Part shown: one piece after another, positions 36,706 through 44,998 of the stretch
Layout: every line of letters starts with the position of its first letter
Numbering within the stretch: position 1 is the first letter of the stretch
From: a virus
Strand: one strand, 5' to 3'
DNA: 62,472 bases
Virus record (IMG/VR): IMGVR_UViG_3300043466_001090
Span: 1 to 62,472 of that record
The notes under the pieces: model-generated
Database searches by the model: none
Told to the model about the DNA's origin: nothing
What the model saw: only the letters and a program-made list of their open reading frames with translations
Translations under genes and position numbers: made by a program

Positions 36706-37761
36706 TTATGAAATGTTGAGATCTGCAGATTCAGCTTGTCTTCCTCTACCAGAACCACCAGCTCTCCTTGGTACAAATCTACCAGTGGGATTATTAGAAA
36801 GTGGTTCAATAGTTTCAGACATCTTTTGTTTGTTAAAGTCACCTCTTAAGAAAATAAGATTGGTGTCGTCAGAACCATTACGTGACTTTATAATATGCAT
36901 GAACAAGTCTTCCTTGTTACACATATATTCTTTTGGCCCATATACAGGAATGTCAGCTTTGTATGGTCTAGTAAGAACTAACACCATGTCTGAACCCTGC
37001 ATAAGAGCATCACCACCAAATATATCTGAACTAGTAGGAAAGTTGGCTATAGAGCCAGGAGTTTTTCTAGCTGGTTCATCTATACTTCTATTAAGCTGGG
37101 TGATCATTAAGACAATAATAGGAAGCTCATTCTTCACTCTCATTAACATCTCTACGGTGTTATACAAAGTGTTAAGCTTTTCTTTCTCGTCTGGTGATTT
37201 CTTAATCAACCAGCTATGGTCTATGGATACAACCATTGGTTTACCACCTAATGCAGTGTAGTAGGTGTGAATGGCTTTCTCCATATCTTTATGTGTCAGC
37301 GGAGTATTTATCTGTAGTCTAAAAATACCAGCTTTCTCTAGTACCTCTGTTTCTTCAGCATGTTCCTTCATAATCTTTACAGAAAACTCATCTACTTGCT
37401 GCTTTGTACTAAGAATAATATCATAGTCCAGTCCTACGTGTGCAGCAAAAGCTCTTGAAGCTGATTGCTTAGCACCCATCTCAAACTGAAACTCTAAGAT
37501 GTTAAAGTCTTGTCCAATGTTTAAGTGACGAGCTTCTCTTATAAGTTGAGAAACAAACATGGTTTTACCAGCACCAGGTCTAGCTCCTATAGTTAGCATA
37601 CTCCCCCATTCTAAACCACCAACACCTGCTGAATTTAATGTTGGCCACGGGGTCTTAAAAGATTTGATTTTTCCTAGTCTTCTATCCTGTATATATTGGA
37701 GACCTTCTTTAAGAATCTCTGAATAGGTTCTAGCACCGAAAGGTCTTTCTGTCTTCTCCAT
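36706..37761 (-). CDS. DnaB-type replicative helicase
   Basis: The 351-residue protein has Walker A GARPGAGKT (residues 59-67), Walker B VVSID (177-181) and motif H3 TQLNRSID (221-228), the RecA-core motifs of DnaB family helicases. It lacks the separate N-terminal DnaB domain, as many phage versions do. The C-terminal 45 residues are Gly/Arg-rich (RRAGGSGRGRQ) and may bind DNA or the primase. It unwinds the fork for the family B polymerase encoded in the same strand block. Confidence 0.92.
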   Translation of the reverse strand: MEKTERPFGARTYSEILKEGLQYIQDRRLGKIKSFKTPWPTLNSAGVGGLEWGSMLTIGARPGAGKTMFVSQLIREARHLNIGQDFNILEFQFEMGAKQSASRAFAAHVGLDYDIILSTKQQVDEFSVKIMKEHAEETEVLEKAGIFRLQINTPLTHKDMEKAIHTYYTALGGKPMVVSIDHSWLIKKSPDEKEKLNTLYNTVEMLMRVKNELPIIVLMITQLNRSIDEPARKTPGSIANFPTSSDIFGGDALMQGSDMVLVLTRPYKADIPVYGPKEYMCNKEDLFMHIIKSRNGSDDTNLIFLRGDFNKQKMSETIEPLSNNPTGRFVPRRAGGSGRGRQAESADLNIS

Positions 37762-37820
37762 ACGTGTCTCTTTGGAATGTAAATATAAGAAAATTCTGTG
37801 AAAGAAAAAAGTTTTTCTTC

Positions 37821-38402
37821 CTATTTTATTTCGTTCAAGATGTTTGGATTATCTAGAAGTTCTTGACAATAATCTGCTAGTTTAGACGTTGTCTCTTTGG
37901 TTTGTGGATTAGTCTTCTTGATGAAGTAACTACTTGTTACCATATATTGGTAACGCTTACGTTCATATACAATGTTGTAATAGTCTGTGGCATCTAGTAC
38001 AAGATCCCAATCATATTCAGGATAGGTTTTGAAAAACCATACAAACTTATCTTTAAGTTCCTGAACACTTTGTCTAGCTAGTTCACCACTAGGAAGACGC
38101 TTAGCTGGAAATGCTTCTCTATATTCTTTTACCTTTTCTAGAAAGTCTTCACCTAATACTTCTTTAGTGACTTTCTTTTTAGTCTTAATAAGATAAGTTT
38201 CAAACTCATTTAGTATTACGCTTCCTAAGTTTGATATTTCTCCTTCTTCTGTTACAAATCCTTTAATCTTACATATAGAAGCTTCTGCATCGGAGTTAAT
38301 AATTTCTGTAGGTTTTATCTTTTCTCTGCAGCAGTCTAGAAAGTACAGCTGATTAGGCGTTATCTTGTACTTTATTGCTGTCTGCCATAGCTGATGACTC
38401 AT
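37821..38402 (-). CDS. Conserved crAss-like replication-operon protein, possible helicase loader
   Basis: The 193-residue protein lies between the DnaA-like protein (50-base overlap) and the helicase. It contains LPSGELARQSVQELKDKFVW and FFKTYPEYDWDLVLDATDYY, a helical pattern that also appears in similarly placed proteins of other phages of this group. No catalytic motif is visible. Its position suggests a role in loading the helicase or assembling the replisome, which is inference only. Confidence 0.7.
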   Translation of the reverse strand: MSHQLWQTAIKYKITPNQLYFLDCCREKIKPTEIINSDAEASICKIKGFVTEEGEISNLGSVILNEFETYLIKTKKKVTKEVLGEDFLEKVKEYREAFPAKRLPSGELARQSVQELKDKFVWFFKTYPEYDWDLVLDATDYYNIVYERKRYQYMVTSSYFIKKTNPQTKETTSKLADYCQELLDNPNILNEIK

Positions 38403-38832
38403 TCTTTATATTTTTTATGTGGTTGAAAATAGTTTGAAACTTGAGTCTATACCTTGGATCTACTTCCATCAAGTTTGCAAATGTTTTTAATCCATGGATA
38501 ACAGTAGTATGATCAAGTTTTCCTATAGAGTATGCTATGGCTGTTAGTTTATATCCCATACTACGGGCTAAGTGAAAATACATATGCCTTAGTTCAACTA
38601 TCTCATTAGTTCTAGACTTGTGTTCTAAAGATAGTTTTTTACCATAGTATGTTGGTAAAAATGGTGTTAGACATGCTTTAAGTTCAGCTAATGGCATCAC
38701 TTCTAGTTCAGAATCTGAAGAAACCTTTGTAATGATAACAGGTCTATATCCTATCTTTTTATAGAAGTCATCTATAAAATCTTCAACTAGTTTTCTTTCT
38801 AGTTTGAGTTTCTTATACTCTTCATCTATCAT
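38353..38832 (-). CDS. DnaA domain IV-like DNA-binding protein
   Basis: The 159-residue protein ends in a segment like DnaA domain IV: SRTNEIVELRHMYFHLAR (residues 73-90), then YKLTAIAYSIGKLDHTTVIH (94-113). DHTTV is the DnaA signature that contacts the TTATCCACA box. There is no AAA+ domain (the N-terminal 70 residues are unlike domain III). It is the first gene of the long minus-strand replication block, facing the divergent region at 38833-38951. It may recognise a phage origin or regulate this operon. The next gene overlaps it by 50 bases. Confidence 0.85.
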   Translation of the reverse strand: MIDEEYKKLKLERKLVEDFIDDFYKKIGYRPVIITKVSSDSELEVMPLAELKACLTPFLPTYYGKKLSLEHKSRTNEIVELRHMYFHLARSMGYKLTAIAYSIGKLDHTTVIHGLKTFANLMEVDPRYRLKFQTIFNHIKNIKNESSAMADSNKVQDNA

Positions 38833-38951
38833 AATTTTTGAGTTTTAGGGGGTTAAAAATAGTAAAAATGCTGAAAAAAATTGTATATTATATTGTAAGA
38901 ACTTACATGAAACGCTAAACTTTTTTATTTATATTTTATAACTAATTGAAA
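38833..38951. promoter_or_regulatory. Divergent regulatory region between replication and late genes
   Basis: This AT-rich 119-base gap separates the DnaA-like gene (minus) from the late membrane/fibre genes (plus). It holds a 14-bp perfect palindrome (38894-38907) and, on the plus strand, TATATTTT at 38930-38937, seven of eight matches to TAnnTTTG. No DnaA-box cluster is visible. It must hold promoters for both directions and is one candidate place for an origin. Confidence 0.55.
38894..38907. repeat. 14-bp perfect palindrome, candidate operator
   Basis: TGTAAGAACTTACA is an exact inverted repeat centred in the divergent intergenic region. Its central placement suggests a binding site for a dimeric regulator of both directions. 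Confidence 0.5.
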
Positions 38952-39275
38952 ATGAGTAACTTACCTCAGAAGAACTCTGTGGCTAACACCATTAAGCTTT
39001 ATCTATTTCCCTCGTTAGTCACTATAATTTCAATGCTTATTTGGCGTGACATTTCTGAGCTTAGAGCTGATGTTAAAGCTCTTCTAGCCCAGTCTAATAT
39101 AGACAAAACTAGAATAGACAATCTAGTGAATGATGTAAAGTCTTTAGAAAGTGCTGTTTTTAAAAGACAAATGTCTATGAATACAAGATGGTTTGAAGCA
39201 GTTAATCATGATCCTTGGTATAAACCAGAAGAAGAGTATGACATAAAAAAGTACATAAAGTATCCTAAAGCATGA
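38952..39275 (+). CDS. Small membrane protein with coiled coil, 107 aa
   Basis: The ATG at 38952 was chosen over the TTG two codons before. The N-terminal part holds one membrane helix (IKLYLFPSLVTIISMLIW, about residues 14-31), followed by a coiled coil (SELRADVKALLAQSNIDK onward) and a soluble C-terminus. Four bases overlap the next gene. It is the first gene of the fibre/lysis operon; the topology would fit a spanin- or holin-associated protein, but no family is recognised. Confidence 0.75.
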   Translation: MSNLPQKNSVANTIKLYLFPSLVTIISMLIWRDISELRADVKALLAQSNIDKTRIDNLVNDVKSLESAVFKRQMSMNTRWFEAVNHDPWYKPEEEYDIKKYIKYPKA

Positions 39276-40570
39276 TAGATAGTCCACAAACAATAAGCTT
39301 ACTAAAAAGCATTAACAAACAGCTTTGCTGTAAATTGGATGGTACAACTACTCCTTCTAGTATTGTTTTTGCACCCTCTACAGCTCAAGATAGCTTTGGA
39401 AGATTAAGAACCTCTGCACCACTTACATTATTTGATTCTAGTCATAGATATGCGGATAACGGACTTTGGGCCACAAATGCAGCATCAGATGGTGCAGCTG
39501 TATTTAATGCTAACCAAGGACTTGTAGATTTAAATATTACAGCAGCCTCTGGCTCTTCTATTATAAGAGAAACAATGAAGGTATTCTCTTACCAACCTGG
39601 TAAGAGTCTTTTAGTTCTTAATACGTTTGTAATGGCTCCTGCTAAAACAGGACTGACACAGAGAGTGGGATACTTTGGTGTAAATAATGGATATTATTTA
39701 CAACTAGAGAACAACACTCTTAGTTTTGTTGAAAGATCTATTGTTACAGGAAGTATTATAAATACACCTGTAGTTCAGTCTGACTGGAACTATGATAAGA
39801 TGGATGGAAATGGTCCATCTGGAATAACTCTTGATATCAGTAAGTCTCAAATACTTTGGATGGATCTTGAGTGGTTAGGTGTTGGTTCTGTAAGAATGGG
39901 CTTTGTTATAGATGGTCAGTTTATACTTTGTCATACTTTCCATCATGCTAATATCTTAGCATCTACATATATTACAACAGCTTCCCTGCCTTTGCGTTAT
40001 GAGATTTTTAATACAGCTGGAACATCTGGAGCTAGTACACTTAAACAAATATGTTCCACTGTAATTTCAGAGGGCGGGTATGAGTTAAGAGGTGTACAAC
40101 AAGCTGTTGGTACAAATATAACAACTCCTAAAGCATTTGCTGCAGCAGGAACCTATTATCCTATTGTAGCAATTAGACTTAGATCTATAAGACTAGATGG
40201 TATAGTTATCGCAACCGCTGTGTCTTTATTAGGACTTGGTAGTAGTAAAAACTATCAATGGAGAGTAGTGCAAAGTGGTATAACAACAGGAGGATCTTGG
40301 ACACCTGCATCTGCTGATTCTTCTGTAGAATATAATACTGGTGGAACTAGTGTATCTGGTGGTAGAGTTTTAGCTAGTGGATTTGTCAGTTCATCTAATC
40401 AAGGATCACCCTCTATTAATATATTAAAAGAAGCATTGTTTGCTAATCAATTAGAGAGAAACAGTTTTACAGGAACAGCTTTTGAATTTGTTGTAGAAAT
40501 GGCTGTAGGATCAATATCTGGAGGTGAAGGTGCTTTTGTTTCTATAGACTGGGAAGAAATAAGTAGATAA
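39272..40570 (+). CDS. Virion structural/fibre protein, 432 aa
   Basis: The 432-residue protein begins with a short N-terminal helix with a double Cys (INKQLCCKLDG) and continues with FGRLRTSAPLTLFDSSHRYA, a segment found in structural proteins of many unrelated phages. The rest is beta-rich (Gly/Ser/Thr) and probably forms a trimeric fibre or head/tail decoration. The Leu-Cys-Cys N-terminus recurs in the next gene. Its place before the lysis cassette fits late expression. Confidence 0.8.
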   Translation: MIDSPQTISLLKSINKQLCCKLDGTTTPSSIVFAPSTAQDSFGRLRTSAPLTLFDSSHRYADNGLWATNAASDGAAVFNANQGLVDLNITAASGSSIIRETMKVFSYQPGKSLLVLNTFVMAPAKTGLTQRVGYFGVNNGYYLQLENNTLSFVERSIVTGSIINTPVVQSDWNYDKMDGNGPSGITLDISKSQILWMDLEWLGVGSVRMGFVIDGQFILCHTFHHANILASTYITTASLPLRYEIFNTAGTSGASTLKQICSTVISEGGYELRGVQQAVGTNITTPKAFAAAGTYYPIVAIRLRSIRLDGIVIATAVSLLGLGSSKNYQWRVVQSGITTGGSWTPASADSSVEYNTGGTSVSGGRVLASGFVSSSNQGSPSINILKEALFANQLERNSFTGTAFEFVVEMAVGSISGGEGAFVSIDWEEISR

Positions 40571-40582
40571 AAATTAAAAAAT

Positions 40583-40996
40583 ATGGCAATGGGAATATTT
40601 GAACAATTAGCATTGTTAAATAAAAAAGTTAATAGACTTTGTTGTGCTATAAAAAATCAAGGCTTAACAAGCACTAACGTTGATGTTACCCCTTTAGAAG
40701 AAACTCCTGGTTATACTATTACAGAAAGTGGTATTTATCAGTTTTATGGTGGAACAAATATAGGAATTACCTTAACATTTGCTTCCCCAACTTCTGCTGG
40801 ACAAACAATTTATGTAATAAATACTTCTATTGACACTCTTACAATGAGTGGTCTTGTACCATTTATTGGACCTACAGGAAGTGGATTAACTTCTATTGGT
40901 ACTGATAGTGCTTATCACTTGATATCAATGGAAGACGCAACTTCACCTGGAAACTTTATTTGGAGAGCATTTAGTATATATCCTAATAACGCTTAA
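40583..40996 (+). CDS. Small fibre-like structural protein, 137 aa
   Basis: The 137-residue protein shares with its upstream neighbour an N-terminal N-K-x-V-N-x-x-C-C pattern (KKVNRLCCAIKN), followed by a Thr/Ser/Gly-rich beta domain (GIYQFYGGTNIGITLTFASP). The shared N-terminus suggests that both attach to the same virion partner. Its stop overlaps the next start by one base (TAATG). Confidence 0.75.
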   Translation: MAMGIFEQLALLNKKVNRLCCAIKNQGLTSTNVDVTPLEETPGYTITESGIYQFYGGTNIGITLTFASPTSAGQTIYVINTSIDTLTMSGLVPFIGPTGSGLTSIGTDSAYHLISMEDATSPGNFIWRAFSIYPNNA

Positions 40997-41616
40997 TGAA
41001 ACGTAACAGCTACATACAAGATAACTTTATGAACATTGTAATCATTGTTCTTATTGTTGTTTTATTACTTCAGAGATGTGGTGGTGATAAATCTGAACCA
41101 GTTCAACCTTCTGTAAAGAGAGATACGGTTTGGATTGTAAAAGATAGTACAATCATCACCAAACCTCAACTTGTTAAGACAATTGAGGTTCCTATAGAAA
41201 GATGGGATACAGAATATCTGCCAGATACTAACTATGCTAAATTGTTAGAACAGTATGTTGCTCTGTCATCTAAGTTCTTACAGATGGGAATCTATCAGGA
41301 TACTGTAAAGCTAGATAGCTTTGGTTATGTGGCTATAAAAGATACAGTGACCAAGAATGCTTTATCTGGAAGACTTGTAGACTACCACATAAAGGTTCCT
41401 AAGATTACAGAAACCATTACAGTCCATGAGAAGAAAAGAAACCAGGTGTATATAGGAGGATCTATAATAGGATCCCCTGTACCAAATGGTATAATGGGTG
41501 GGTTTATGGTTAAAACAAAGAAAGATAAATTATTTGGAGGTTCTGTAGGTGTAAATTCTTTTGGGGATTTACAATACGGAATTCATTCATATTGGAAAAT
41601 AAAACTTAAGAAATAA
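40996..41616 (+). CDS. Membrane-anchored DUF6808-like protein of the lysis cassette
   Basis: The 206-residue protein has one N-terminal membrane helix (MNIVIIVLIVVLLLQRC, about residues 12-28) and a large periplasmic part. The part VKRDTVWIVKDSTIITKPQL, together with the later beta-rich C-terminus (IYIGGSIIG-type, GGFMV), resembles the DUF6808 proteins of Bacteroidota phages and prophages. Start and stop are both TAATG overlaps, so it is coupled to its neighbours. The topology (inner-membrane anchor, periplasmic body) fits a spanin-like role in outer-membrane disruption; this is inference. Confidence 0.75.
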   Translation: MKRNSYIQDNFMNIVIIVLIVVLLLQRCGGDKSEPVQPSVKRDTVWIVKDSTIITKPQLVKTIEVPIERWDTEYLPDTNYAKLLEQYVALSSKFLQMGIYQDTVKLDSFGYVAIKDTVTKNALSGRLVDYHIKVPKITETITVHEKKRNQVYIGGSIIGSPVPNGIMGGFMVKTKKDKLFGGSVGVNSFGDLQYGIHSYWKIKLKK

Positions 41617-41897
41617 TGAAAATCATAACTAGTTTACTAAAAGACTTTAGAGAGTTGTTTACAGATGACAAAGGTAGAATTTCCTCTAAAAGATTAATGG
41701 GAATCGTTTGCAGCCTCACTTTGTGTATCACTTTATACCACAATAGCTTTTCAGAACAGAGCGTTGCCCCATCACCAGCCCTTGTAGAGAGTGTAGCTCT
41801 TTTAGCTTTTGGTTGTCTGGGACTTACATCTTTAGACAAGTTCATTGCTGCTAAAAACAAAGGTAACGATACTACTAACAACACAGGTTCAGAATAA
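41616..41897 (+). CDS. Holin-like membrane protein, 93 aa
   Basis: The 93-residue protein has a charged N-terminus (FRELFTDDKGRISSKR), two membrane helices (about residues 27-42 and 60-80) and a polar tail. Size, topology and position just before the PAS protein and endolysin fit a holin that permeabilises the inner membrane. It is joined by one-base TAATG overlaps to the genes on both sides. The family is not certain. Confidence 0.72.
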   Translation: MKIITSLLKDFRELFTDDKGRISSKRLMGIVCSLTLCITLYHNSFSEQSVAPSPALVESVALLAFGCLGLTSLDKFIAAKNKGNDTTNNTGSE

Positions 41898-43015
41898 TGA
41901 AACATCTATCGAAAGAAGAGTTGTTGAGTAGAATGGAAGCTATAAATAGGAGCAATGCTCTTATTTACTTTGACCTTAATGGTATTATATTAGGTGTAAA
42001 TGATATCTTTTTGAAAGCAATGGGGTATGGTGAGAATGGTCACGAAGAACTTATTGGTAAGCATCATAGTACATTTGTATGTGAAGACTATGCTAGATCA
42101 TTAGAATATGAAAAGTTTTGGGATATACTAAGAAGTGGTAAGTATTACAAAGGAGAATTTGAAAGGAGAAGAAAAGATGGTTCTTTAATTAACTTACAAG
42201 CAACTTATAATCCCATTTTTGATGATAGTGGTAAGATTACTAAAATAATGAAAGTTGCTACTGACATTACTGCTATTGTAGATAGTAAAAAACAAATAGA
42301 TGCAATTAATAGAAGTAGTGCAATCATTAGTTTTAACATTGATGGGTTCATACTAGATGCAAATTCTATATTTTTAAAGACTATGGGTTATAAATCTAAC
42401 GAAAAAAATAAAATCGTTGGAAAGCATCATAGCATATTTATAAGTTACGAGTATTCTAAATCTGATGAGTATGTCAAGTTTTGGGAAAGCTTAAAAACGG
42501 GTAAGTATTTTGATGGAATATTTGAAAGAAGAAAAGTAGATGGTTCTACAATATATTTACAAGCATCATATAACCCAGTATTTGATAGTAAGGGTAATGT
42601 TACTGGAGTGATTAAGATTGCTACAGATGTTACTGATTCAATAAATAATAAGAAGAAAATAGATGAACTTTCAAAAAGTTTACAAATTGAGTTAGATAAT
42701 TCAAACAAACTTAAAGATTCAATAGAGATAGAAAAAAATATAGCTCTGAATGATTTAGACATGGTGTTAAAGAAGAGTCAAAATGAGTTAATAAAAGTAA
42801 TAGTTAAATGTGCTTTGGCGGTAATAGTAGGAGTTGGTGTTGTTACCACTATTTTATATTGGATGGCAATACTAACAGGTAAAGATACTCAGATAATTGG
42901 CTCTACTTGGAGTAACATGTTTAGTGTTCTACTAACAAATGCATTTTCAATAGTTGGTACAATTATGGGTATTAAATACGCTACACAAGATGACAAGAAA
43001 GATAAATCAAAATAA
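41897..43015 (+). CDS. Tandem PAS sensor fused to a two-helix membrane domain
   Basis: The 372-residue protein has two PAS domains (about residues 15-126 and 136-247), each with a PAC part ending K-V/I-A-T-D-I/V-T. They are close copies of one another: INRSNALIYFDLNG/INRSSAIISFNIDG, the GKHHS element (at 54 and 175) and Q-A-x-Y-N-P. This PAS type is the one found in soluble chemoreceptors such as BdlA and in Aer-like proteins. A coiled coil (about 248-298) leads to two membrane helices (about 300-324 and 336-361) and a Lys-rich tail. No kinase, HAMP, methyl-accepting or diguanylate cyclase domain follows. It is coupled by TAATG to the holin-like gene and lies 27 bases before the endolysin, so a role in sensing and timing of lysis is plausible. 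The architecture is clear; the role is inference. Confidence 0.88.
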   Translation: MKHLSKEELLSRMEAINRSNALIYFDLNGIILGVNDIFLKAMGYGENGHEELIGKHHSTFVCEDYARSLEYEKFWDILRSGKYYKGEFERRRKDGSLINLQATYNPIFDDSGKITKIMKVATDITAIVDSKKQIDAINRSSAIISFNIDGFILDANSIFLKTMGYKSNEKNKIVGKHHSIFISYEYSKSDEYVKFWESLKTGKYFDGIFERRKVDGSTIYLQASYNPVFDSKGNVTGVIKIATDVTDSINNKKKIDELSKSLQIELDNSNKLKDSIEIEKNIALNDLDMVLKKSQNELIKVIVKCALAVIVGVGVVTTILYWMAILTGKDTQIIGSTWSNMFSVLLTNAFSIVGTIMGIKYATQDDKKDKSK

Positions 43016-43042
43016 CTGGTAATAATATAAAACAAACAATCC

Positions 43043-43636
43043 ATGGATATTAACAAACTAAAAGGACACATTCCAGACGCTGTATTAGCTCAAATTCCTG
43101 AGGTGCAGCAGAAGTTTGGAATAGACACAGCAGTTGAGCTTTCTCATTTCTTAGCTCAGTGTGGTCATGAATCAGGTGGATTTAAAGCAGTAAGTGAAAA
43201 CTTAAACTATGGAGCTAAAGGGCTTCTTGGTATATTTAAGAAATACTTCCCTACAGAAGCTAAAGCTAAGGAATACGAACGTAAACCAGAAAAGATTGCT
43301 AATCTAGTTTATGGTGGTAGAATGGGTAATGGTCCTGAAGCTTCAGGTGAAGGATATAAGTTTAGAGGTAGAGGCTATATTCAGCTCACTGGAAAATCTA
43401 ACTACTCAGAGTTTGATAAAGTGGTAGCAGAAGATATCATTAGTAACCCTGATTTAGTAGCAACTAAGTATCCATTGTTATCTGCTGCTTGGTTCTTCCA
43501 TAAGAACTGTTTAAAAAGATGTGTAGACGCAAGTGATGCTACAGTTACATCTGTTACCAAGTGTGTTAATGGTGGTACAATAGGACTTCCTGATAGATTG
43601 AAGCACTTTAAAGAATACTACAGTCTTTTAAAATAA
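43043..43636 (+). CDS. GH19 family endolysin
   Basis: The 197-residue protein has the GH19 (chitinase-like) muramidase signature: HFLAQCGHESGGFKAV with catalytic Glu43, then YGGRMGNGPEASGEGYKFRG and RGYIQLTGKSNY. The length is typical of a single-domain phage lysin with no signal peptide, so it needs the holin to reach the cell wall. It follows the holin-like and PAS genes. Confidence 0.92.
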   Translation: MDINKLKGHIPDAVLAQIPEVQQKFGIDTAVELSHFLAQCGHESGGFKAVSENLNYGAKGLLGIFKKYFPTEAKAKEYERKPEKIANLVYGGRMGNGPEASGEGYKFRGRGYIQLTGKSNYSEFDKVVAEDIISNPDLVATKYPLLSAAWFFHKNCLKRCVDASDATVTSVTKCVNGGTIGLPDRLKHFKEYYSLLK

Positions 43637-43654
43637 CCAGTAAATCTATATAAC

Positions 43655-43717
43655 ATGATTAAAAACAATAACATCTACGGCTGTGGCTGTGGTAAACCTA
43701 AGAAACCTAAAAAATAA
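43655..43717 (+). CDS. 20-aa Gly/Cys and Lys/Pro-rich peptide
   Basis: The frame encodes 20 residues: MIKNNNIYGCGCGKPKKPKK. The composition (Cys-Gly repeats plus a strongly basic end) is far from random AT-rich sequence, and it is set 18 bases after the endolysin and 5 before the next gene. It might be a small metal- or nucleic acid-binding virion peptide. Translation is unproven. Confidence 0.45.
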   Translation: MIKNNNIYGCGCGKPKKPKK

Positions 43718-43722
43718 AAACT

Positions 43723-44127
43723 ATGAAAAAAAGAGCATTTGTAAGGTACAGTAAGCAAGGCAAAATTGTACCTGGTAGTTTGATCCTCACTAGTGGATCA
43801 TTCCCTAGTGGACCATCTACATGGAAAGAAGTTCCAGCAGACTTATGTTGTGAAACTGTAACCATCAGTGCCCAAGTGAATGATCCTGCGATTAACGCTG
43901 TATCTATTTCATTTTTGTGTAATGGTGTTAACAAAATTTCTAAATATAGTACCCAAGAGTCTACTGATACGGACAGTTTAGTTGCTATTCTTAATGAAGA
44001 ATTTGGACCTGAGTATGGAACTTTTACTTACTTAACAGATGGTTTGTTTACTTTAGATATTAAAGCTTCTATAGCAAACGAATTATGTCCTAATGGATTT
44101 TTATCATTTGAAATATTTTCTGACTAA
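43723..44127 (+). CDS. Fibre/adhesin accessory protein with VPGS module, 134 aa
   Basis: The N-terminal 44 residues (AFVRYSKQGKIVPGSLILTS, later WKEVPADLCC) form a module that recurs twice in the next gene: A-x-V-x-Y-x-x-x-G-x-I-V-P-G-S-L-I, followed by W-x-E-V and C-C. The C-terminal part is a beta-sandwich-like domain of unknown type. It is probably a virion surface protein. Two bases separate it from the next gene. Confidence 0.75.
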   Translation: MKKRAFVRYSKQGKIVPGSLILTSGSFPSGPSTWKEVPADLCCETVTISAQVNDPAINAVSISFLCNGVNKISKYSTQESTDTDSLVAILNEEFGPEYGTFTYLTDGLFTLDIKASIANELCPNGFLSFEIFSD

Positions 44128-44129
44128 TC

Positions 44130-44993
44130 ATGAGTAAAAATAAAGCCTGGATACAGTATACTAAACAAGGAGAAATAGTTCCTGGTAGTTTGATTGTGTC
44201 TCCAAGACGTCCTGTAAATGGTGTTTGGTATGAGGTGATTACAGACATATGCTGTGACACAGAACCTCCATTTGGTGTTATTAGTAGTAAACAAAAAGCA
44301 TTCGTTAAGTATGACGCTTCTGGGAACATAGTTCCTGGAAGCTTAATACTTACAGATAGTAGACTACCAAAACCTGGTATATGGAAAGAAGTATATATTA
44401 ACATTTGCTGTAGTACTACTATTGATCCTTTAATTCCTGTTACTATTGGTACACAAATATGGAGTGGAATAAACTTAGATGTTGTTAATTATAGAAACGG
44501 TGATCCGATACCTCAGGTTACAGATCAAACAACATGGAATAGTTTAACAACAGGAGCTTGGTGCTATTATGATAATGATCCAGCTAACGGACCAATTTAT
44601 GGTAAATTGTATAATTGGTACGCAGTAACTGATCCACGTGGACTAGCTCCTATAGGTTGGCATGTTCCTAGTGATACTGAGTGGACAACATTAATAAATT
44701 TTGTTGGTGGTACACCAGTAGCTGGTGGAGCCTTAAAAGAAACAGGAACTACTCATTGGGATGCACCCAATACAGGAGCTACTAACAGCAGTGGATTTAC
44801 TGCTTTAGGTGGTGGTAGTAGATTAAGTAGTTTTTCGGCTTTAAAAACAAATGGTAGTTTTTGGACAGCTACTTCATCAGGTCCTACAAATGCAAGAAAT
44901 GCTTCAATGACTTCATTTAATACAGTACTAAGTTTTGGACCAACAGGTACTGCAAAATATAGAGGTAGTTCAGTAAGAATAGTAAAAGATTAA
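44130..44993 (+). CDS. Tail adhesin with two VPGS modules and a FISUMP domain
   Basis: The 287-residue protein has two VPGS modules (residues 1-45 and 54-94) and then a Fibrobacter succinogenes major paralogous (FISUMP) domain from about 104: IGTQIWSGINLDVV, PIYGKLYNWYAVTDPRG and GWHVPSDTEWTTL are its hallmarks. FISUMP domains are common on surfaces of Bacteroidota and Fibrobacter and are likely carbohydrate- or protein-binding. This makes it a candidate receptor-binding protein. Modules shared with the previous gene suggest a common attachment point. Confidence 0.85.
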   Translation: MSKNKAWIQYTKQGEIVPGSLIVSPRRPVNGVWYEVITDICCDTEPPFGVISSKQKAFVKYDASGNIVPGSLILTDSRLPKPGIWKEVYINICCSTTIDPLIPVTIGTQIWSGINLDVVNYRNGDPIPQVTDQTTWNSLTTGAWCYYDNDPANGPIYGKLYNWYAVTDPRGLAPIGWHVPSDTEWTTLINFVGGTPVAGGALKETGTTHWDAPNTGATNSSGFTALGGGSRLSSFSALKTNGSFWTATSSGPTNARNASMTSFNTVLSFGPTGTAKYRGSSVRIVKD

Positions 44994-44998
44994 TAATA

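Noticed and set aside
38833-38951. An origin of replication with a DnaA-box cluster in the divergent region.
   Set aside because: No TTATCCACA-like cluster is seen here; isolated TTATCCAC/GTGGATAA hits are scattered in coding sequence. The region is reported only as regulatory.
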